Assembly: GCA_030620735.1 (NCBI GenBank)
Contig: JAUXDV010000146.1
Span: forward strand, 1-5,384
Reading direction: 5' to 3'
Length of the DNA stretch: 5,384 bases
From: Gammaproteobacteria bacterium
GTDB taxonomy: Bacteria > Pseudomonadota > Gammaproteobacteria > Chromatiales > Chromatiaceae
Part shown: positions 1 to 5,384 of the stretch, in pieces
Layout: each line of letters begins with the position of its first letter
How positions within the stretch are numbered: position 1 is the stretch's first letter
Translations under genes and position numbers: made by a program
The notes under the pieces: generated by a model
Databases searched by the model: none
The model's input: only the letters and a program-made list of their open reading frames with translations
What the model was told of the DNA's origin: nothing

Positions 1-1107
1 CTGGCTGAAAGCAAGCCTTTCAACCAGAGCATCGGCTACATGGATCGTCTCGACTATGTCTCGATGATGTGCAACGAGCATGGCTATGTGCTGGCGATCG
101 AAAAGCTGCTGGGTATCGAAGCGCCGCTGCGCGCACGCTATATCCGCACTATGTTCGACGAGATTACGCGCATTCTAAACCACCTGATGTGGCTGGGAAC
201 CCATGCGCTCGATGTTGGCGCGATGACGGTGTTTCTGTACGCTTTTCGCGAACGGGAAGATCTCATGGATGTCTACGAGGCGGTCTCCGGTACGCGCATG
301 CACGCCACCTATTACCGTCCCGGAGGAGTCTATCGCGATCTTCCTGACGAGATGCCACGCTATACGGCCAATCGCTGGACCAGCGAGAAGACAGTCGAGC
401 GCCGCAATGCCGGTCGTGATGGCTCGCTGCTCGATTTTATCGAGGATTTCACCAATCGTTTTCCCGGCTATATCGATGAGTATGAGACGCTGCTGACAGA
501 TAACCGCATCTGGAAGCAGCGCACCGTCGGTATCGGCGTGGTATCGCCGCATCGCGCCAAAAACCTGGGTTTTACCGGACCGATGCTGCGAGGCTCTGGC
601 GTCGAGTGGGATCTGCGTAAGAAACAGCCCTATGCGGCCTATGAGCAGGTCGATTTCGATATTCCAGTCGGTGTGAACGGCGACTGCTACGACCGCTACC
701 TGGTGCGCATCGAGGAGATGCGTCAATCCAACCATATTATCAAACAGTGCGTCGAGTGGCTGAACAACAACTCTGGTCCGGTGATGCTGGACGATCACAA
801 GATTGCACCGCCCGCGCGCGCTGACATGAAAGATGACATGGAAGCGCTGATCCATCACTTCAAACTGTTCACCGAGGGCTACTGTGTTCCTGCGGGAGAG
901 GCCTATGCGGCTGTTGAGGCGCCAAAGGGTGAGTTTGGCTGCTACATCATGTCGGACGGCGCCAACAAGCCATACCGGCTAAAAGTGCGCGCTCCGGGGT
1001 TTGCGCATCTGGCGGCGATGGAAGAGATGTCAAAGGGCCACATGCTTGCCGATGTGGTTGCCATTATCGGCACCATGGATATCGTCTTCGGGGAGATCGA
1101 CCGATGA
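1..1107 (+). CDS. nuoD: NADH-quinone oxidoreductase subunit D (49-kDa type), 5'-truncated by window edge
   Basis: NuoD is a peripheral-arm subunit of complex I on the cytoplasmic side; with NuoB it forms the quinone-reduction site next to NuoH. The frame is open from base 1, giving 368 visible residues. Since the family is usually about 417 residues, roughly 50 N-terminal residues, including the start, lie upstream. ATG at 40 is an internal Met in the conserved GYMDRLDYVSMM stretch, not the start. The Tyr of LDYVS (window residue 19) corresponds to the conserved quinone-contacting Tyr of the 49-kDa subunit. Other family signatures are RPGGVYRDLPD (about 106-116), GFTGPMLRGSG (about 190-200), APKGEFG (about 307-313) and the classic C-terminus MDIVFGEIDR, so the 3' end is intact. 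There is no sign of a NuoCD fusion in the visible part, but the upstream boundary is not seen. The stop overlaps nuoE by 4 nt (ATGA), implying translational coupling. Confidence 0.98.
   Translation: MAESKPFNQSIGYMDRLDYVSMMCNEHGYVLAIEKLLGIEAPLRARYIRTMFDEITRILNHLMWLGTHALDVGAMTVFLYAFREREDLMDVYEAVSGTRMHATYYRPGGVYRDLPDEMPRYTANRWTSEKTVERRNAGRDGSLLDFIEDFTNRFPGYIDEYETLLTDNRIWKQRTVGIGVVSPHRAKNLGFTGPMLRGSGVEWDLRKKQPYAAYEQVDFDIPVGVNGDCYDRYLVRIEEMRQSNHIIKQCVEWLNNNSGPVMLDDHKIAPPARADMKDDMEALIHHFKLFTEGYCVPAGEAYAAVEAPKGEFGCYIMSDGANKPYRLKVRAPGFAHLAAMEEMSKGHMLADVVAIIGTMDIVFGEIDR
1091..1095 (+). promoter_or_regulatory. Shine-Dalgarno of nuoE
   Basis: GGGAG lies 8 nt before the ATG at 1104, inside the last codons of nuoD. 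It supports the ATG that overlaps the nuoD stop as the nuoE start. Confidence 0.7.
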
Positions 1108-1604
1108 GTTTGCAGGTGGATAAATCAACACTCTTCCCTGCACAGGTGTGTGCTGAGATCGACAAGTGGATTGCAAAATACCCGTCTGATTGGAAGCAGT
1201 CGGCTTCGATGCCGGCGCTGCGTATCGTGCAGGATCATAACGATGGCTATCTGACAAACGAATTGATGGACAAGGTGGCGGCCTATCTGGATATGGCGCC
1301 CATCGCTGTCTACGAAGTTGCAAGCTTCTACTCCATGTACGAGCATAGCAAGGTCGGTAAGCACAAACTGTGCGTCTGCACCAATATCTCCTGCATGATC
1401 AACGGCAGCGACAAGATTGTCGATCATCTCGATGAGAAGCTCGGCATCAAGTTCGGCGAAGTCACCGGCGACGGTAAATTCAGCCTCAAAGAGGTCGAGT
1501 GCCTGGGCGCCTGCGGTGGAGCGCCGATGATGCAGATCGGTGAAAAGTATTACGAGAATCTAACCCCCGAACTGATCGATTCGATTCTCAAGGAGTTGGA
1601 GTGA
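1104..1604 (+). CDS. nuoE: NADH-quinone oxidoreductase subunit E (24-kDa type, thioredoxin-like [2Fe-2S])
   Basis: NuoE (166 aa) is part of the NADH-dehydrogenase module of complex I, bound to NuoF in the cytoplasm, and carries the binuclear cluster N1a. The N-terminal part (about 1-80) matches the helical region of the family, including the conserved PALRIVQDHNDGYL and APIAVYEVASFYSMY segments. The C-terminal part (about 85-166) is the thioredoxin-like ferredoxin fold. The four cluster ligands are C92 and C97 (CTNISC) and C133 and C137 (CLGAC), which is the family pattern C-x4-C then C-x3-C. An additional C90 just before the first pair is not a ligand. Length is normal for the family. The start codon overlaps the nuoD stop by 4 nt and has GGGAG 8 nt upstream. 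The stop TGA at 1602-1604 shares its last base with the nuoF ATG. Confidence 0.98.
   Translation: MSLQVDKSTLFPAQVCAEIDKWIAKYPSDWKQSASMPALRIVQDHNDGYLTNELMDKVAAYLDMAPIAVYEVASFYSMYEHSKVGKHKLCVCTNISCMINGSDKIVDHLDEKLGIKFGEVTGDGKFSLKEVECLGACGGAPMMQIGEKYYENLTPELIDSILKELE
1591..1595 (+). promoter_or_regulatory. Shine-Dalgarno of nuoF; decides between two starts
   Basis: AGGAG lies within the end of nuoE, 8 nt before the ATG at 1604 but only 5 nt before an in-frame GTG at 1601. The better spacing and the stronger codon favour ATG 1604. Confidence 0.7.
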
Positions 1605-2869
1605 TGGCTAACGAAGTTTGTTTTCGCACTCTGGAGAGCGCCGCTCCGTGGAAGCTCGATGAGTACCGCAAGGCCGGCGGCTATGAGATGCTGACAAAGA
1701 TCCTCAAGCAGCAGACTCCGCCCGATGAGATTATCGAACAGGTCAAGGTCTCCGGTCTGCGCGGCCGCGGCGGCGCAGGTTTTCCGACGGGCTTGAAGTG
1801 GAGTTTCATCAATCGCACCGCGCCGGGCGACAAATATGTGGTGTGCAACTCCGATGAAGGCGAACCGGGAACTTTCAAGGATCGCGATATTCTGCGCTAC
1901 AATCCGCATCAGCTGATCGAAGGCATGATCATCTGCGGCTACGTGATTGGAGCCGTTGCGGGTTACAACTATATCCGCGGTGAATTCTGGGAACCCTACG
2001 AGCGTTTTGAAGAGGCGCTCGAAGAGGCGCGCGCAGCCGGCCTGCTGGGTAACAACATCCTCGATTCAGGTTTTGATTTTGAACTGCATTCACATCTTGG
2101 AGGCGGCGCCTATATCTGCGGTGAAGAGACCGCGCTGCTGGAGTCCATCGAAGGTAAAAAGGGACAGCCGCGCTTCAAGCCGCCGTTCCCCGCCATGTTT
2201 GGCCTCTACGGCAAACCGACGGTAATCAACAACACCGAGACCCTTGCATCCATCCCGGTGATACTGTCGCAGGGGGGCGAGTGGTTTCGTGATCTCGGCG
2301 TCGAGAACAGCGGCGGCTCCAAGCTCTTCTCGATCTCCGGCAACGTCAACAAGCCGGGCAATTATGAAATCCCGATGGGAACCCCGTTCAGTGAACTGCT
2401 CGAGCTAGCCGGCGGCATGCGCGACGGCCGCAAACTCAAGGCGGTGATCCCCGGCGGCTCGTCTGCACCTGTGATACCCGGTGAGCAGATGATGCAGCTG
2501 AACATGGACTATGACAGTATTCAGAATGCGGGTTCGATGCTTGGTTCAGGCGCCGTCATCGTCATCGATGAGAGCCACTGCATGGTGAAAATCCTCGAAC
2601 GCCTCTCCTATTTCTATTATGAAGAGTCGTGTGGCCAATGTACGCCCTGTCGTGAAGGCACCGGCTGGATGTACCGCGTGGTGCGCCGCATCGAACATGG
2701 CCAGGGCAGGATGGAAGATCTCGAACTGCTCGATGATGTGGCGGCAAAAATTGCAGGGCGCACCATCTGTGCTTTGGGTGATGCGGCGGCGGGACCGGTG
2801 GCAAGTTTTGTGAAACACTTCCGCGAAGAGTTTGAATACCACATCAAGCACGGAAAGTGCATGGTGTAA
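1604..2869 (+). CDS. nuoF: NADH-quinone oxidoreductase subunit F (51-kDa type, FMN- and NADH-binding)
   Basis: NuoF oxidises NADH, holds FMN and passes electrons through [4Fe-4S] cluster N3. The product is 421 aa from ATG 1604, or 422 if GTG 1601 is used; both are normal lengths. In order: the glycine-rich nucleotide-binding loop GLRGRGGAGFPTG (about 51-63); the flavin-site segment CNSDEGEPGTFKDRD (81-95); the GGGAYICGEETALLESIEG region (about 167-184) that lines the FMN/NADH pocket; the SLBB-like segment (about 240-320); and the C-terminal iron-sulfur domain. The N3 ligands are C343, C346, C349 and C389 (C-x2-C-x2-C-x39-C). All hallmark residues are present. The gene overlaps the nuoE stop by 1 nt (TGATG), so translation is probably coupled. 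Unlike its neighbours it is followed by a 188-nt gap before nuoG. Assignment to the soluble-hydrogenase or formate-dehydrogenase homologues is unlikely because of the nuo neighbours. Confidence 0.98.
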   Translation: MANEVCFRTLESAAPWKLDEYRKAGGYEMLTKILKQQTPPDEIIEQVKVSGLRGRGGAGFPTGLKWSFINRTAPGDKYVVCNSDEGEPGTFKDRDILRYNPHQLIEGMIICGYVIGAVAGYNYIRGEFWEPYERFEEALEEARAAGLLGNNILDSGFDFELHSHLGGGAYICGEETALLESIEGKKGQPRFKPPFPAMFGLYGKPTVINNTETLASIPVILSQGGEWFRDLGVENSGGSKLFSISGNVNKPGNYEIPMGTPFSELLELAGGMRDGRKLKAVIPGGSSAPVIPGEQMMQLNMDYDSIQNAGSMLGSGAVIVIDESHCMVKILERLSYFYYEESCGQCTPCREGTGWMYRVVRRIEHGQGRMEDLELLDDVAAKIAGRTICALGDAAAGPVASFVKHFREEFEYHIKHGKCMV

Positions 2870-3057
2870 CGGCATAGTAATCCCTGAGTGAGCAACATCT
2901 TTACCAATGAATCAAATTTTAATCATGACTCTCGCAAAGGCGCAAAGACCGCAAAGGGTTTTTCTTGGCGAGCTTTGCGCCTTTGCGAGAGATAATATGG
3001 TTTTCATGCATCGTGAGTCTGAGACCTGAACTCGCTGGTACTTAACACCGATAAAAA
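2870..3057 (+). other. nuoF-nuoG intergenic spacer
   Basis: This 188-nt spacer is the only real gap in a block whose other junctions all overlap. It is AT-richer than the flanking genes outside the palindrome at 2929-2991. I see no convincing promoter: TTTAAT at 2918-2923 and GATAAT at 2991-2996 resemble a -10 box, but neither has a -35 box at proper spacing. No hairpin is followed by a T-run, so there is no canonical intrinsic terminator. A 40-codon ORF (2907-3029, ATG to TGA) crosses the palindrome but has no Shine-Dalgarno and reads mostly repeat sequence, so it is not called as a gene. The last 20 bases before nuoG are A-rich and lack a Shine-Dalgarno. Confidence 0.85.
2929..2991. repeat. 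63-nt imperfect palindrome built from CGCAAAG units (intergenic repeat element)
   Basis: The left arm CTCTCGCAAAGGCGCAAAG (2929-2947) is perfectly reverse-complemented by 2973-2991, giving 19 uninterrupted base pairs. Inside it, after a 2x2 mismatch (2948-2949 against 2971-2972), a third unit CGCAAAG (2950-2956) pairs with CTTGGCG (2964-2970) with one mismatch. A short T-rich loop lies at about 2957-2963. The left arm thus has three direct CGCAAAG copies at 2933, 2941 and 2950, and the right arm mirrors them at the same 8- and 9-nt steps. From memory, not from a search, repeats built on CGCAAAG units recur in intergenic regions of many bacteria, and mobile REP/MITE-like behaviour is plausible. 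In RNA it would form a very stable hairpin. It is not a canonical terminator, since GATAATATGG follows instead of a T-run. I found no clear target-site duplication. Confidence 0.85.
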
Positions 3058-5313
3058 ATGGCAGACGAAAAGACAATTACAATTGAGGTAGACGGCAGGC
3101 AGCTCGATGCCAGGCCGGGACAGATGCTCATCGAGGTCACCGATGCGGCAGGCGTTACTGTGCCGCGTTTCTGCTACCACAAGAATCTCTCTATCTCTGC
3201 AAATTGCCGTATGTGTCTGGTTGAGGTTGAAAATGCGCCGAAACCCCTGCCAGCATGCGCCACTCCATGCATGGATGGGATGAAGGTTTTTACCAGGTCT
3301 CCTCTGGCGCGTGAAGCTCAAAAAGGCACGATGGAGTTTCTGCTGATCAATCATCCACTGGACTGCCCGATTTGTGACCAGGGCGGTGAGTGTGAGCTTC
3401 AGGATGTTGCTGTCGGTTACGGCGCTGATGTTTCGCGTTACACCGAAGCCAAGCGCATCGTGGCTGATCCGGATCTCGGGCCGCTGGTTGCGACCGATAT
3501 GACCCGCTGCATTCACTGCACCCGCTGTGTGCGCTTCGGCGATGAGATTGCCGGCGTGCGTGAGCTGGGAGCAACAGGGCGCGGCGAGCACATGAAGATC
3601 GGCACCTACGTGGCCCATACCATGACCTCCGAGCTGTCGGGCAATATCATCGACCTCTGCCCGGTGGGGGCCTTGACCTCCAAGCCGTTCCGTTTTCAGG
3701 CGCGCGCCTGGGAGATGACCCAGCAGTCGACTATTGCTCCGCATGACTCGGTGGGCTCCAATATCAATGTGCATCTGCGCAACAATCAGGTGATGCGTAT
3801 CGTTCCTCAAGAGAGCGACGACATCAATGAGACCTGGCTGTCTGATCGTGACCGTTACAGCTATACCGCTTTGAATCATAAAGATCGCCTCACCACTCCA
3901 ATGCTCAAAGAGAACGATCAATGGCGCGAAGCAAGCTGGGAAGAGGCGCTCAATAAAGCCGCTTCCTCATTGGCTGCCGCCAGGGATGATGCTGATCAAC
4001 TGGCTGCGCTGGTGTCTCCTTCTGCAACCCTGGAAGAGATGGCGCTGTCTGCAAAATTGCTCAGAGGACTGGGCAGCAGCAATATCGAATCACGCCTGCG
4101 CATGGCGGATTTCCGCTACACGGAGTCGACCCCATGGCTGGGAACCACGTTGAATGCGCTGGAGAAGGCGGACGCCATTCTGCTGATTGGCAGCAATGTG
4201 CGCAAAGAGCAGCCGTTGATCAATCACCGTATCCGCAAGGCTGCACAGGCCGGCGCAAAAGTGATGGCCGTCAATCCGGTCGATTTCGATTTTAACTATG
4301 AATTGGCGGAAGCGGTCATTGCCGCACCGTCTCAGCTGGTGGATGCGATCGACAACCAGCAGATCAGAGAGCATCTGAAAGCTGCAGACAATGCAGCCAT
4401 CCTGATCGGCAATATTGCACGCAGCCACCCGGACTACTCACTGCTAGCGGCTGCCGCTGCACGACTGGGTGAATCCACAGGCGCCAAACTCGGTTTCCTG
4501 CCTGAAGCGGCAAACAGCGTCGGCGCATGGCTTGCGGGCGCAGTGAACACCACCGCCAAAGCCTCATTGCTGGCGCAGCCTAGAAAATCCTGGCTGCTGG
4601 TCGGTATCGAACCTGAGCATGATGCGATCGAAGGTCAGAGCGCTGTCGAGAGACTCGGAGAATCAGACCATGTCGTTGCATTGACTGCGTGGCGTACACT
4701 GGCGCTCGAGCAGGCTGCGAGCGTGCTGCTGCCGATCGCCGCCTTCACCGAGACATCCGGAACCCTGGTCAACTGCCAGGGCGACCGGCAGAGTTTCGCC
4801 GGCGTTGTCGCTCCTCCCGGAGAGGCGCGACCTGCATGGAAGGTGCTGCGCGTGTTGGGGAATCTGCTGGATCAGGAAGGCTTTGACTATAGCAGCAGCG
4901 AACAGATCCGTGACGAGGTTTTCGCTGCGTGTGATGCTTCACTGCCAACTGTCACTGTCATCGCTGAAAACTGGATCGGCGAGACTGAAAAAAATCTATC
5001 GATTGCTGGTGGTCTGCAGAGAATCCCGACACTCTCCCCCTACGCCATGGATTCACTCACACGCCGCAGTGAACCACTGCAGCGCAGCAGTGACGGTGAG
5101 TGGTCGATTCACATCAATAGCATGACGGCGCAGCAGGCTGGCCTCTCCGATGGGGAAAGTGCTTTTCTGAAGCAGGGCGCAGGGCATATCGACTCCTCGA
5201 TAACCATCGATGAGCGCGTGCCGGACAACTGTGTATGGTGCGCGTCAGGCGTCAGCGGCAGTGAAAATATTGGCGGTGCATTTGGCGAAGTCACGCTGGA
5301 GAAGGTCTCATGA
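3058..5313 (+). CDS. nuoG: NADH-quinone oxidoreductase subunit G (75-kDa type, iron-sulfur chain)
   Basis: NuoG (751 aa) is the largest peripheral-arm subunit and carries electrons from the NuoE/NuoF module towards NuoI. N-terminal [2Fe-2S] ferredoxin domain (about 5-80): N1b ligands C39, C50, C53, C67. His-Cys3 domain: N5 ligands H99, C103, C106, C112 (HPLDCPICDQGGEC). Ferredoxin-like domain: N4 ligands C151, C154, C157, C201 (CIHCTRC and DLCPVGAL). From about 220 onward it is the molybdopterin-oxidoreductase-like domain, which binds no cofactor in complex I. The extra N7 cysteines of E. coli and Thermus are absent: about 218-275 contains no Cys. The C-terminal part (about 280-751) is Ala-rich and less conserved. 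An in-frame TAA at 3052-3054 makes ATG 3058 the first possible start, and the ferredoxin domain begins at once, so the start is secure. No Shine-Dalgarno is visible. The stop overlaps nuoH by 4 nt. Confidence 0.98.
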   Translation: MADEKTITIEVDGRQLDARPGQMLIEVTDAAGVTVPRFCYHKNLSISANCRMCLVEVENAPKPLPACATPCMDGMKVFTRSPLAREAQKGTMEFLLINHPLDCPICDQGGECELQDVAVGYGADVSRYTEAKRIVADPDLGPLVATDMTRCIHCTRCVRFGDEIAGVRELGATGRGEHMKIGTYVAHTMTSELSGNIIDLCPVGALTSKPFRFQARAWEMTQQSTIAPHDSVGSNINVHLRNNQVMRIVPQESDDINETWLSDRDRYSYTALNHKDRLTTPMLKENDQWREASWEEALNKAASSLAAARDDADQLAALVSPSATLEEMALSAKLLRGLGSSNIESRLRMADFRYTESTPWLGTTLNALEKADAILLIGSNVRKEQPLINHRIRKAAQAGAKVMAVNPVDFDFNYELAEAVIAAPSQLVDAIDNQQIREHLKAADNAAILIGNIARSHPDYSLLAAAAARLGESTGAKLGFLPEAANSVGAWLAGAVNTTAKASLLAQPRKSWLLVGIEPEHDAIEGQSAVERLGESDHVVALTAWRTLALEQAASVLLPIAAFTETSGTLVNCQGDRQSFAGVVAPPGEARPAWKVLRVLGNLLDQEGFDYSSSEQIRDEVFAACDASLPTVTVIAENWIGETEKNLSIAGGLQRIPTLSPYAMDSLTRRSEPLQRSSDGEWSIHINSMTAQQAGLSDGESAFLKQGAGHIDSSITIDERVPDNCVWCASGVSGSENIGGAFGEVTLEKVS
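5298..5301 (+). promoter_or_regulatory. Shine-Dalgarno of nuoH
   Basis: GGAG lies 8 nt before the ATG at 5310, inside the last codons of nuoG. It favours ATG 5310 over the in-frame ATG at 5316, although the AAGG at 5302-5305 could also serve the latter. Confidence 0.6.
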
Positions 5314-5384
5314 GCATGCTGATTGACTTTTGGAACTGGCTGCCGGTGATCATTCAGATCGTCATCAAGATCGTGGTGATCGTC
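5310..5384 (+). CDS. nuoH: NADH-quinone oxidoreductase subunit H (ND1 type), N-terminal 25 codons only
   Basis: NuoH is the membrane subunit that meets the peripheral arm and forms the entrance of the quinone chamber. Only the first 25 codons are visible before the window ends. They encode a short polar start followed by a strongly hydrophobic Val/Ile-rich stretch (from about residue 11) that fits the first transmembrane helix of the family. The identification rests mostly on position: the gene directly downstream of nuoG, overlapping its stop by ATGA, is nuoH in the standard operon order. A second in-frame ATG lies two codons later. The rest of the protein, including the conserved quinone-site loops, is outside the window. 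Confidence 0.88.
   Translation, partial: MSMLIDFWNWLPVIIQIVIKIVVIV

Noticed and set aside
40..42. ATG at 40 as the nuoD start
   Set aside because: The frame is open upstream to base 1 and the upstream residues continue the conserved NuoD sequence, so this is an internal methionine.
175..858. Minus-strand ORF (227 codons) antisense to nuoD
   Set aside because: It is fully contained in nuoD, gives a His/Arg-rich product without recognisable motifs, and is explained as a shadow of nuoD codon bias.
2929..3004. Palindrome as a Rho-independent terminator of nuoF
   Set aside because: The stem is strong but no T-run follows on either strand (GATAATATGG on +, TCATGATTAA on -), the loop/stem structure is unusually long, and termination here would cut off the rest of the complex I operon.
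2917..3008. Target-site duplication around the repeat (TAAT at 2920-2923 and 2993-2996; TTTT/CATG similarity on both sides)
   Set aside because: The matches are only 4 nt, AT-rich and at unequal distances from the palindrome, so chance is the simpler explanation.
2907..3029. 40-codon ORF in the nuoF-nuoG gap
   Set aside because: There is no Shine-Dalgarno, most codons are read from the CGCAAAG palindrome (giving an AKAQRPQR-type peptide), and such peptides are expected as spurious translations of this kind of repeat.
3004..3921. Long minus-strand ORF (305 codons) antisense to nuoG
   Set aside because: It lies opposite the most conserved, ligand-bearing half of NuoG, its product shows no recognisable domain, and long antisense frames are common opposite biased GC-rich genes.

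Overview
The window is a stretch of a respiratory complex I (NADH:quinone oxidoreductase, nuo) operon. All genes lie on the + strand in the usual order: nuoD (5' end cut off by the window edge), nuoE, nuoF, nuoG, and the first 25 codons of nuoH. Nearly every base is coding. The only sizeable non-coding stretch is the 188-nt gap between nuoF and nuoG.

The organism is most likely a proteobacterium. nuoD starts in mid-frame and carries no sign of a NuoC fusion in the visible part. NuoG has the N1b, N5 and N4 cluster ligands but none of the extra N7 cysteines found in E. coli and Thermus, so it resembles the mitochondrial, alpha/betaproteobacterial and non-enteric gammaproteobacterial type. Base composition looks moderately GC-rich. 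I lean to a non-enteric gamma- or betaproteobacterium, with low confidence on the class; this is family knowledge plus impression, not a search.

Layout: nuoD (1-1107) overlaps nuoE (1104-1604) through ATGA. nuoE overlaps nuoF (1604-2869) through TGATG. A 188-nt gap follows, containing a 63-nt imperfect palindrome made of CGCAAAG units. nuoG (3058-5313) overlaps nuoH (5310 onward) through ATGA. nuoE, nuoF and nuoH have Shine-Dalgarno sequences 8 nt before the start codon; nuoG has none that I can see.

NuoE, NuoF and NuoG form the NADH-oxidising arm: FMN and cluster N3 in NuoF, N1a in NuoE, and N1b, N4 and N5 in NuoG. Electrons then pass down the connecting arm towards the quinone site formed by NuoD and NuoB next to the membrane subunit NuoH. 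All cluster ligands expected in the complete genes are present, so the enzyme looks functional. I see no new multi-gene system here. The one real irregularity is the repeat lodged in the nuoF-nuoG gap, together with the missing Shine-Dalgarno of nuoG.
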